Shown here in pieces: positions 1 to 6,181 of a DNA stretch of 8,761 bases. The position numbers were made by a program, and so were the translations under genes. The notes below the pieces were generated by a model that did no database searches, was not told the DNA's origin, and saw only the letters and a list, made by a program, of their open reading frames with translations. The stretch covers positions 1 through 8,761 of the forward strand of contig CAJBIL010000210.1 in NCBI GenBank assembly GCA_903953145.1. The letters are read 5' to 3'. Origin of the DNA: an uncultured beta proteobacterium (lineage in GTDB: Bacteria > Pseudomonadota > Gammaproteobacteria > Burkholderiales > Rhodocyclaceae). Within the stretch, counting starts at the first letter, position 1. Every line of letters starts with the position of its first letter.

Positions 1-1
1 G

Positions 2-1492
2 GTTGCCAGCCTTGCTGACAAGATCGGGCCGGCTTTCAAGAAAACCCTGAAAGCTGCCGAACAAGGCCAGGCGTCTGCCCAGTACAGCCTTGGCCTGATG
101 TATGCCAATGGCGCTGGCGTCAAGCAGGATTTCCAGCAAGCCTTGTTCTGGTATCGCAAAGCTGCACAAAACGGTCTTACGGCTGCGCAGTATTTACTCG
201 GCAGCAAGTACGCTAGCGGTCTGGGCATCCGGCAGGATATTCATCAGGCTTTTTCCTGGTATCTCAAGGCGGCAGAGGGCGGCGATGTGAAGTCAATGGC
301 CGCGCTCGGGCATTTGAGCGATAGCCATCCGCAGCATCTGGCAGCTTTCTGGTTCATGAAAGCGGCAGAGCAGGGCGTTGCTGAAGCGCAGTGTGCTTTG
401 GGCGCCAAATACATGAGCGGGAGTGGTGTTAAACAAAGTGCGCAGATCGCCTTTACCTGCTACCAGAAGGCGGCTGAACAGGGGTTTGCAGAAGCACAGT
501 GCGCCTTGGGTACGATGTACGAAAGCGGTCAGGGCGTTGATCAGGATCTCAAGCAAGCACTGTTCTGGTACCACAACGCGGCAAAGCAGGGCCTGGCTGT
601 CGCTCAGGCGGCGCTCGGCGCGATGTATGCGCATGGTCTCGGCGTGGCGAAAGATCACCAGCAGGCAGTCTCATGGCTGGCCAAGGCGGCAGATCAGGGA
701 AATGCCGAGGCACAATACAACCTGGCGATGCTCTACGATGAGGGGATCGGCGTTACTCAGGACGCTTCGCAGCCCGAACTCTGGTATCTCATCAAAGCCG
801 CTGAGCAGGGGCTCGCGGCAGCGCAATGCGCGCTGGGCGGCATGTTTGCCAGTGGTAAGGATGGCCGGCAGGACTGGCAAGAAGCGTTTGCCTGGTATCG
901 CAAGGCGGCAGATCAGGGCGATGCGAAAGCCATGTGGAATCTGGGGGTGCTTTACGCCAGTGGCCGGGGCGGTGTCCCGCAAGATCCGGCACAGGCAGTT
1001 TCACTTTGTCAGAAGGCTGCTGATCTCGGTTTTGCGCCCGCACAATCCACGCTGGCTGCCATGTATGTTCGTGGTCAGGGCGTCAAGAAAAACAGTGAGC
1101 AAGCCGTTTTCTGGTGGCTGAAGGCGGCAGAGCAGGGGGATGCGGAGGCGCAATACAATCTCGGATTGATGTTCAGCCAGGGTGAAGGGATTACGCAGGA
1201 CTTTGATCGTGCTTTTTTCTGGTTTGGCAAAGCTGCCGAGCAGGGCGTGCCGAGTGCGCAGTCCCGTTTGGGGCTGATGTACGCCACGGCGCAGGCTGCA
1301 CCGCTGGACTACATTGAGGCGCACAAGTGGTTCATTCTTGCCGGTGCCAATGGCGATGAAGCCGCCAGAAAAAACCGTGAACACTCGGCAACGCTAATGA
1401 CGGCCGCGCAGATCACGGAAGCGCAGCGCCGGGCCAAAGATTGGGTGAGCCAGCCGAGTAAATTTGTGCGGCGTGATGCGCCGCTCAGCTGA
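2..1492 (+). CDS. Sel1-repeat protein, 5' end missing (outside window)
   Basis: The frame is open from the first bases of the window and already reads as Sel1 repeat before the first ATG at base 98. That ATG sits inside a repeat, so the true start lies further left. About 12-13 consecutive Sel1-like repeats of roughly 36 residues are visible, each on the pattern AxxWYxKAAEQGxAxAQxxLGxMYxxGxGVxQD. One repeat (about bases 248-345) is shortened and has lost the G-G-V-QD half. The C-terminal block (HKWFILAGANGDEAA, then MTAAQITEAQRRAKDW) resembles the cap that ends many proteobacterial Sel1 proteins. Sel1 repeats fold as paired alpha-helices like TPRs and usually act as protein-binding scaffolds. 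No catalytic domain is visible, and localisation cannot be judged without the N-terminus. The DUF411 gene follows on the same strand after a 94-base gap. The partner and process are unknown. Confidence 0.9.
   Translation, partial: VASLADKIGPAFKKTLKAAEQGQASAQYSLGLMYANGAGVKQDFQQALFWYRKAAQNGLTAAQYLLGSKYASGLGIRQDIHQAFSWYLKAAEGGDVKSMAALGHLSDSHPQHLAAFWFMKAAEQGVAEAQCALGAKYMSGSGVKQSAQIAFTCYQKAAEQGFAEAQCALGTMYESGQGVDQDLKQALFWYHNAAKQGLAVAQAALGAMYAHGLGVAKDHQQAVSWLAKAADQGNAEAQYNLAMLYDEGIGVTQDASQPELWYLIKAAEQGLAAAQCALGGMFASGKDGRQDWQEAFAWYRKAADQGDAKAMWNLGVLYASGRGGVPQDPAQAVSLCQKAADLGFAPAQSTLAAMYVRGQGVKKNSEQAVFWWLKAAEQGDAEAQYNLGLMFSQGEGITQDFDRAFFWFGKAAEQGVPSAQSRLGLMYATAQAAPLDYIEAHKWFILAGANGDEAARKNREHSATLMTAAQITEAQRRAKDWVSQPSKFVRRDAPLS
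32..1387 (+). repeat. Tandem ~108-bp coding repeats (Sel1 units)
   Basis: The DNA of the Sel1 gene is a degenerate tandem array with a period near 108 bp, matching the 36-residue protein repeat. Most units share only codon-level similarity around KAAEQG. Some share exact stretches: CAAGGCGGCAGATCAGGG occurs at 682-699 and again at 901-918, and AAGGCGGCAGAGCAGGG at 1121-1137 is one substitution away from this pattern. This suggests growth by duplication followed by divergence. It is not an intergenic or mobile repeat. Confidence 0.8.
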
Positions 1493-1535
1493 AACCGGTC
1501 AAACGTGATGGAACGACTTGCGGTCAGTCTGGCTC

Positions 1536-1547
1536 CAACAAGTGTTG
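1536..1547. promoter_or_regulatory. Short palindrome upstream of the DUF411 gene
   Basis: CAACA-AG-TGTTG is a 5-bp inverted repeat with a 2-base spacer, 39 bases before the ATG of the DUF411 gene. It could be a small operator or chance; no recognised regulator motif matches it. The surrounding 94-base gap (1493-1586) shows no convincing -35/-10 pair and no terminator for the Sel1 gene, so read-through from Sel1 is possible. Confidence 0.15.
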
Positions 1548-1574
1548 TTAGGCATCAAGGGTGCAGGAAAAAAC

Positions 1575-1579
1575 AGGAG
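1575..1579 (+). promoter_or_regulatory. Ribosome binding site for the DUF411 gene
   Basis: AGGAG lies 7 bases before the ATG at 1587. It decides the start: the frame also contains an upstream TTG at 1518, but only the ATG has a Shine-Dalgarno sequence and places a normal signal peptide at the N-terminus. Confidence 0.75.
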
Positions 1580-1586
1580 CGTGGTC

Positions 1587-2111
1587 ATGTTGAAACGGTT
1601 TATCAGCTGCAGTTTTGTTGCAATAGTGCTTGCGATTACCCTGCCGGCAGCGCAAGCCAGCGAGGCTGCGGCACCCACTGCTTTGCCAACGGTCGAGGTT
1701 TATCTGCCCGGCCTTTGCCTGGCCTGCATCGACTGGGCCGACTATTTGCGCGCCAATGGCTTTACGGTGCTGCTCAAGGAGACGGCTGACATGCCAGCCT
1801 TGAAGCGGCGCCTGAAGGTGCCGAGCGCGGTGGAGTCGGTTCAGACCGGATTGGTTGCCGGGTATTTTGTTGAAGGCCACGTATCGGCTGATGACATCAA
1901 AACATTGCTTGCCGAAAAGCCCAAAGCGCGTGGGATTGCGGTGCCAGGCCTACCTGCCGGCGCCCCGGGGCGTGAAGTATCGAACCCGATCTGTGACACT
2001 GCCTGCACTATTCTGGATGAGACGAGCGGTGTGCGCGAGGTGCGTCGCGAGATGTACAACACGTTGCTCGTCGGGCTGGATGGAAAAACCAGTGTTTTTG
2101 CCCGGCATTGA
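1587..2111 (+). CDS. Secreted DUF411-family protein with altered cysteine motif
   Basis: This is a 174-residue protein. Residues 1-24 form a signal peptide (MLKRF, hydrophobic core, AAQA before Ser25), so the mature protein should be periplasmic. DUF411 (PF04214/COG3019) is recognised from DYLRANGF after a Cys-Trp motif, then GYFVEGHVSADDIKTLL, EKPKARGIAVPGLP, GAPG, and the ending GLDGKTSVFARH. Members are described as predicted metal-binding proteins and often lie near copper-resistance genes; the biochemical role is not established. Two things are odd. The usual CGCCxxW motif reads CLACIDW here (Cys44, Cys47, Trp50), so one of three cysteines is Ala. The usual SCHT reads SVQT (residues 84-87), removing a Cys and a His. 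A segment at about residues 131-155 is longer than I expect for the family and adds Cys136 and Cys140 (CDTAC). No copper genes are in the window. Its 3' neighbour is a convergent FccB-like flavoprotein gene. The family call is firm; the function is open. Confidence 0.87.
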   Translation: MLKRFISCSFVAIVLAITLPAAQASEAAAPTALPTVEVYLPGLCLACIDWADYLRANGFTVLLKETADMPALKRRLKVPSAVESVQTGLVAGYFVEGHVSADDIKTLLAEKPKARGIAVPGLPAGAPGREVSNPICDTACTILDETSGVREVRREMYNTLLVGLDGKTSVFARH

Positions 2112-2121
2112 GGTTTAGCGC

Positions 2122-3450
2122 CTATCTCCCTGATGGTGTGAGCGCCATAAACTCCCGGTACATCGTTTCTGCCCATGCAACATCTTCACCCCTTGGGTTT
2201 GGGTCGTAGTTCTGCTTGACGGTCTGTACGATCAGGCCGTCACCGCGTAGCCGGTATTGCGCGTCGATGCGGATCATTTCCATCGGCTCAACATTGGCAT
2301 GCACGAAGCAGACACTGTCCGGCAGCAGCTTTGGCGGTTCTTTGCCTTGCGCGCGCGCAGCAATTTCCTGTGCGGCAATACGGCCAAGGCGGTTTGCCAG
2401 GTGGCCGCTTTTTGGGTAATGCCCGAATAAGGGTGAGGCTTTGTCGATCAGGTCGCCGATCAGGAAAACCCGCTCGTCGCCTTTTGCATGCAGATGCACC
2501 GCGTCCTGGTCCGCCCAGCCGGTTGGCTTGCCGGTACTGTCCTTGCCAATCAAGTCTGTTTGCCAGATCAGATCAGCAGCTTGCTGCGGCGCCATCAGAA
2601 TGGCATCGTCGAATTTGATCGTGTCAAAATCGGTGACGACCGTTTTGCCGAAAGGGTCCACCGCTTTGACCGCAGCCTGCGGCACATAGACGATCTGATT
2701 CGCGTAGTGCTGCTTATAAACGCGGTCAAAGCCGAGCGCAATCGGGTTCGGGTCGAGGACGATCAGCTTGCCCTTGATCTTTCGTGCCTTGAGCCACCAG
2801 CCGATCATGCAGGCACGCTCGTAAGGTGCCGGCGGGCAGCGATAGGGCATGAGGGGGATGGTCATGACAAGATCACCGCCACCGAAATTCTCGAGCTTTT
2901 TCTTGAGTGCGCGTGTCTCCTCTCCGCCGATAAAGGCAGCGGGATAATTCTGCTGTGTATATTCAGCCGCGCGATGATCAGCGCCAAACCACGGTGCAAA
3001 ATTGTAGCGGATGCCGGTGGCAAGGATCAGCCAGTCGTAGTTGAGTGCTCCCTGATCGCTTATCACCTGCCGTGTGTCACGCTCGATTGCGGTGACTTCT
3101 GTTCGAATGAAGGTGTAGCCGTAAGCGCTGGCCGCCGCGAGATAGTCCTGCACCAGATGTCGCCCATCGGACAACCCGACCAGCCATTGGTTACTCAGCG
3201 GATGTGACCAGAATGCCGCGCTTTTCTCAAGCAGCACAACCTCAAGGTCAGGCGCGACTTCGCGCAAATGACGTGCCGCGCTAAGCCCTCCCCACCCCCC
3301 GCCGACAATAACGACGCGCTTGCCTTTTGAGGGGGGCAGAAGGGTTGTACTGCTCAGGATGGCTGGCGGCGCGGCATTTGCCTTCAGCGAGATCCCGAGC
3401 GCGCCGGCGGCGGTCAGGAAATTGCGGCGATTTAATGGGCTAGACGGCAT
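2122..3450 (-). CDS. Tat-exported FccB-like FAD oxidoreductase (sulfide dehydrogenase flavoprotein family)
   Basis: The protein has 442 residues from the ATG at 3450. A TTG at 3510 would add 20 residues before the Tat signal, so the ATG is preferred, although neither start has a clear Shine-Dalgarno. Residues 6-27 are a twin-arginine signal (NRRNFLTAAG), which predicts folded export to the periplasm. FAD-binding features are GGGWGG at 50-55, ATG at 144-146 and GD at 332-333 in VFLIGDLID. PYRCPPAPYERAC (Cys205, Cys214) matches the active-site block of flavocytochrome c sulfide dehydrogenase. Cys381 in SVCF matches the partner cysteine of the redox disulfide. The tail resembles the FCSD flavin-binding C-terminal domain (PF09242). 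Known relatives (FccB, SoxF) oxidise sulfide and pass electrons to a c-type cytochrome. No FccA-like CxxCH cytochrome gene is in this window, so the acceptor is unknown. A sulfide:quinone-type or other periplasmic flavin oxidoreductase remains possible. The substrate is inferred from family only. Confidence 0.82.
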   Translation of the reverse strand: MPSSPLNRRNFLTAAGALGISLKANAAPPAILSSTTLLPPSKGKRVVIVGGGWGGLSAARHLREVAPDLEVVLLEKSAAFWSHPLSNQWLVGLSDGRHLVQDYLAAASAYGYTFIRTEVTAIERDTRQVISDQGALNYDWLILATGIRYNFAPWFGADHRAAEYTQQNYPAAFIGGEETRALKKKLENFGGGDLVMTIPLMPYRCPPAPYERACMIGWWLKARKIKGKLIVLDPNPIALGFDRVYKQHYANQIVYVPQAAVKAVDPFGKTVVTDFDTIKFDDAILMAPQQAADLIWQTDLIGKDSTGKPTGWADQDAVHLHAKGDERVFLIGDLIDKASPLFGHYPKSGHLANRLGRIAAQEIAARAQGKEPPKLLPDSVCFVHANVEPMEMIRIDAQYRLRGDGLIVQTVKQNYDPNPRGEDVAWAETMYREFMALTPSGR

Positions 3451-3543
3451 TTTTGAGTTATCGCTGGTGGGCAGTGGCAAGGGTAAGTTGCACTTGGACT
3501 GTGCCTGCAATCATTTGTTCGTGCTAATCGACTGCCCTGCAAG

Positions 3544-3574
3544 GCGCACCCCAAGGGTACTTCCTGCGGGGCGC
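3544..3574. other. Imperfect inverted repeat in the flavoprotein upstream region
   Basis: GCG(CA)CCCC at 3544-3552 pairs with GGGGCGC at 3568-3574, giving seven pairs with a 2-base bulge and a 15-base loop. It lies about 100 bases upstream of the flavoprotein start and could fold in its leader. There is no U-run, and it may be a chance GC-rich match. Confidence 0.2.
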
Positions 3575-3599
3575 ATGGATAGGCGATCTAGCGCATCGG

Positions 3600-3636
3600 T
3601 GCCCGGAGAGTGGCGTGGATATTTGCTCTCCGGGCA
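3600..3636. terminator. Perfect 11-bp hairpin downstream of the M48-rsgA-PHA gene set
   Basis: TGCCCGGAGAG (3600-3610) and CTCTCCGGGCA (3626-3636) are exact reverse complements separated by a 15-base loop. On the minus strand the hairpin begins 39 bases after the stop of the PHA-system gene, where the operon should end. No U-run follows on either strand, so it is not a classical rho-independent terminator. It could be a 3'-end stabilising hairpin behind a Rho-dependent stop, or a protein-binding site. The rest of the 225-base gap (3451-3675) holds no gene. I could not find a convincing promoter for the flavoprotein there. Confidence 0.4.
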
Positions 3637-3675
3637 GGCTGTTGGTAGATGACCATTTGGTGCGCCTTCCAGCGC

Positions 3676-3966
3676 TTAGGCCGGGAAATTCGCGTCGAAG
3701 AATTTATGTACTTCACGCTCGATGGCGGGTTTGATGGCGTTCAGCAGGAAGCCGAGCTGGATGCTCAACGCGACTTCAGCATCATCGACCATCAGGTCGC
3801 CCGAAACACCGGGGCGTTTGAAGCGCAAGACGTCGTGTTGCCCGGTTTTTTCCCAGGCATAGCTGAGGTCAAATTCTTTTTTGAGCGCGGCGGCCATGTG
3901 TTCGGCCGAGGCGCGTGCGTCGGCGGGTGTTTTGCCGTGTTTGCGGCGAATGATGATGTCGCTCAT
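3676..3966 (-). CDS. Polyhydroxyalkanoic acid system family protein
   Basis: This small soluble protein of 96 residues has no signal peptide or membrane segment. It matches the polyhydroxyalkanoic acid system / PHA granule-region family (PHA_gran_rgn, PF09650, TIGR02610). The N-terminal MSDIIIRRKHGKTPADARASAEHMAAAL is followed by a LSYAW segment and LRFKRPGVSGDLMVDDAEVALSIQLGFLLNAIKPAIEREV. Family members are often found with PHA synthesis genes and are thought to act at the granule, but their mechanism is not known. The start lies 14 bases after the rsgA stop, with a weak GAAAG ahead of the ATG, so it is probably the last gene of the M48-rsgA transcript. No phaC, phaB or phasin gene is in the window, so the link to PHA rests on family membership. 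The length is normal for the family. Confidence 0.85.
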   Translation of the reverse strand: MSDIIIRRKHGKTPADARASAEHMAAALKKEFDLSYAWEKTGQHDVLRFKRPGVSGDLMVDDAEVALSIQLGFLLNAIKPAIEREVHKFFDANFPA

Positions 3967-3980
3967 GAGCTACTTTCAGG

Positions 3981-4877
3981 TTAGCCAACTTCGGCACAGA
4001 GTGATCGGAAGGCCGCATAGCGGCGCTGGGCAATGTCGCCATTTTTGAGTGCGGCGTGGATCGCGCAATCGGGCTCACGGTCGTGGCGACAGTTGCGGAA
4101 ACGGCATTTGCCGCGCAATAAGCGGAGCTCGGGGAAGGCGTGTTCGATGGCTTCCGGCTTGAGATGGCGGAGGCCGAATTCCTGCAAGCCGGGCGAGTCG
4201 ATCAGCGCCGAGTTTGCATCCAGCCGGTAAAGCGTTGCGTGGGTTGTGGTGTGCTTGCCGGAGTCGAGCGCTTCAGAAATCTCGCGGGTGGGCGCGTTGG
4301 CGCCGGGGATCAGCGCATTGGTCAACGTCGATTTGCCCATGCCGGATTGACCGACAAGGACGCTGGTGTGGCCGGCGAGATAGGGGCGCAGGGCACCGGC
4401 ATCGTTGTGGGCGCAGAGCCGCAGCACGGTGTAGCCGAGTTTTTCATAAGGGGCGAGGGCGTTTGTGGCGTGCCCGATGCGCTCGGTGAGGTCACACTTG
4501 TTGAGTACGATCAACGCCTTCATGTCCTGGCATTCGGCAGCCACGATGCAGCGTGTGATCAGTTCGTCGGAAAACGAAGGCTCGGTGGCGACAACGATGA
4601 CGATCTGCGTGACGTTGGCAGCGATTAGCTTCTGCTTGAATTCGTTGGAGCGGTAGAGCAGGGTGTCCCGGGTTTCGACCGAGTCGATCACACCAACGGC
4701 ATCCCCGCTGCGCAGTACCTTGACGCGGTCGCCGCAGGCCAGATCGCTTTTCTTGCCACGCGGAAAGCAGCGCAGCATTTCGTTGCGGCCATCGGCCGTC
4801 TTTGACGTCAGCTCGACCAGATATTGCCGACCGTGTGCGGCGACGATGGTGCCTTGCAGATTTTCTTGTGACGCCAA
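3981..4877 (-). CDS. rsgA: Ribosome small subunit-dependent GTPase A (RsgA/YjeQ)
   Basis: RsgA is a cytoplasmic GTPase that binds the 30S subunit late in maturation and releases assembly factors. The 298-residue protein has the circularly permuted GTPase order of the family: G4 NKCD at 126-129, then the P-loop GQSGMGKST at 176-184, switch residues near KHTTTHA (208-214), and G3 DSPG at 227-230. Residues 1-70 form the N-terminal OB-fold (LQGTIVAAHGRQYLVE). The C-terminal zinc site is Cys258, Cys263, His265 and Cys271 (CxxxxCxHxxxxxC). The start is TTG at 4877. The first in-frame ATG downstream (residue 34) would cut into the OB-fold, and the TTG is preceded by AAGG at good spacing. That TTG begins 2 bases after the stop of the M48 gene, so translation is probably coupled. 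All key residues are present. Confidence 0.97.
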   Translation of the reverse strand: MASQENLQGTIVAAHGRQYLVELTSKTADGRNEMLRCFPRGKKSDLACGDRVKVLRSGDAVGVIDSVETRDTLLYRSNEFKQKLIAANVTQIVIVVATEPSFSDELITRCIVAAECQDMKALIVLNKCDLTERIGHATNALAPYEKLGYTVLRLCAHNDAGALRPYLAGHTSVLVGQSGMGKSTLTNALIPGANAPTREISEALDSGKHTTTHATLYRLDANSALIDSPGLQEFGLRHLKPEAIEHAFPELRLLRGKCRFRNCRHDREPDCAIHAALKNGDIAQRRYAAFRSLCAEVG

Positions 4878-4879
4878 GC

Positions 4880-6130
4880 TCAGCCGCCTTGCAGCCGCGT
4901 AATGCGCAGCGCAGCCGGCGGGTGCGAGTCGTAGAACAGCGAGTGCAGCGGGTCGGGGGTCAGTGTTGCGGCGTTGTCTTCGTAAAGCTTGACCAGCGCC
5001 TGGACAAGATCATTTGCCGAGGCGTGCGTTGCCGCGTAGCGGTCGGCTTCAAACTCGTTCTGGCGTGACAGCAGGCTCATCAGCGGTGTCAGCAAGAAGG
5101 TGAAGACGGGCACCGTCAGGTAGAACAGTATCAGCGCCAGCACGGTATTCTGCGCCGGGTTTCCCATTTGTACGCCAAGCCCGTTGAAGAACCACGGCGC
5201 GTCGATCAATTGCCCAAGTGTCGCCAGAAAAACCAGCGACATGGCAAAAAGCAGCACAATGCGTTTGACGACATGACGATGCTTGAAGTGGCCAAGCTCA
5301 TGCGCCAGCACGGCTTCGATTTCGGTCGGTTGCAGGCGGCCGATCAGGGTGTCGAAGAAAACAATGCGCTTCGTTTTACCGAAGCCTGTGAAGTAGGCGT
5401 TACCGTGATTTGAACGCTTTGAGCCATCCATCACGAACAGCCCCGAACTGGCAAAGCCACAGCGCGCCAGCAGTGCCTCGATACGCGCTTTCAACGGCGC
5501 ATCTTCAAGTGGTGAAAACTTGTTGAAGAGGGGCGCAATCCAGCTTGGGTAAACAAAAAGAATCAGCAGGTTAAAACTGCACCAGAAGAGCCAGACATAA
5601 AGCCACCACAGATTGCCCATCTGTGACATCAGCCAGAGCACCGCGAGCAGCACCGGCGTGCCGATGGCGATACCGAGCGCCGTCTGTTTGACGAAGTCGG
5701 CAAAGAACAGCGTGAGCGTCATCCGGTTGAAGCCGAATTTTTCCTCGATGACAAACTGGCGGTAAAGCGACAGTGGCAAATCAAGAAGGCCGGATAAGGC
5801 CATCAGGCTGAAGATCAACGCCACGCCATAACTCAAGCCATCCAGCCGTGGGCTCCAGAAGTCATGTAGCGCCTGCAAGCCGCCACCGAAGGTCAGGGCA
5901 AGCAGTAGCAGTATCTCAAGCACCAGACCACCACGGCCAAAACGGGACCGCGCTGCGGCGTAATCAGCCGCTTTCTGATGCGCGGCCAACTCAACCCGGC
6001 CGGAAAATTGCGCAGGAACGGTCGCCCGATGAGCCAGAACATGGGCGATTTGCCGCTGCCCCAGCCAGAGGCGGAGTACGACCATCAACGAGAGTGCAAC
6101 GAGAAACGTGAGAGAAAAGGTATTGGTCAT
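4880..6130 (-). CDS. M48 family metallopeptidase, Ste24/CaaX protease type
   Basis: This is an integral-membrane zinc endopeptidase of 416 residues. The catalytic site HELGH lies at residues 277-281, with His277 and His281 as zinc ligands and Glu278 as general base. The third ligand should be Glu359 in NEFEAD. The C-terminal SHPP (412-415 region: DSHPPAALRI) is also typical. The N-terminal half is an M48_N-type region (PF16491) with several hydrophobic segments, near 5-23, 68-83, 101-120, 148-168 and 173-193; two more follow the active site (about 290-310 and 328-352). At 416 residues it matches Ste24-like proteins rather than the shorter HtpX (about 290). Bacterial members lack prenylated CaaX substrates and are thought to serve membrane-protein quality control; the substrate here is unknown. 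It is the first gene of the leftward set and is divergent from orn, as is common in betaproteobacteria. No strong Shine-Dalgarno precedes its ATG. Confidence 0.94.
   Translation of the reverse strand: MTNTFSLTFLVALSLMVVLRLWLGQRQIAHVLAHRATVPAQFSGRVELAAHQKAADYAAARSRFGRGGLVLEILLLLALTFGGGLQALHDFWSPRLDGLSYGVALIFSLMALSGLLDLPLSLYRQFVIEEKFGFNRMTLTLFFADFVKQTALGIAIGTPVLLAVLWLMSQMGNLWWLYVWLFWCSFNLLILFVYPSWIAPLFNKFSPLEDAPLKARIEALLARCGFASSGLFVMDGSKRSNHGNAYFTGFGKTKRIVFFDTLIGRLQPTEIEAVLAHELGHFKHRHVVKRIVLLFAMSLVFLATLGQLIDAPWFFNGLGVQMGNPAQNTVLALILFYLTVPVFTFLLTPLMSLLSRQNEFEADRYAATHASANDLVQALVKLYEDNAATLTPDPLHSLFYDSHPPAALRITRLQGG
4887..4890 (-). promoter_or_regulatory. Ribosome binding site for rsgA inside the M48 gene
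   Basis: The minus strand reads AAGG here, 9 bases before the TTG start of rsgA and within the last codons of the M48 gene. It supports the TTG start and coupled translation of the two genes. Confidence 0.5.
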
Positions 6131-6181
6131 GCCGCTGTGAGAAAATAAGGGTTTATGAAATCAGAAACTCGGACAGATTAT

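Noticed and set aside
423..1121. 232-codon open frame in another frame of the Sel1 gene
   Set aside because: It is arginine-rich, repeats with the same period as the Sel1 array and has no domain. It is a by-product of the repetitive coding sequence.
1505..1789. Open frame starting at the ATG at 1508, overlapping the DUF411 gene
   Set aside because: The overlapping DUF411 frame has a Shine-Dalgarno, a signal peptide and family motifs; this frame has none.
2101..2160. Terminator between the convergent DUF411 and flavoprotein genes
   Set aside because: I looked for an inverted repeat around the two stops and found only a direct repeat of AGCGCC, which cannot form a hairpin.
2488..3207. Long open frame (239 codons) antisense to the flavoprotein gene
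   Set aside because: It lies wholly opposite a gene with clear FAD motifs and a Tat signal. Its product shows no recognisable domain, so it is a shadow of codon bias.
3508..3510. TTG as start of the flavoprotein gene
   Set aside because: It would put 20 extra residues before the twin-arginine signal and has no Shine-Dalgarno. The ATG at 3450 gives a normal Tat N-terminus.
4140..4628. 162-codon open frame antisense to rsgA
   Set aside because: rsgA on the other strand has every GTPase and zinc motif. The antisense frame has no recognisable features.
6124..6152. Possible promoter for orn (TTGGTC with a weak AT-rich -10)
   Set aside because: The -35 match is fair, but no -10 hexamer at 16-18 bases is convincing, so I do not annotate it.
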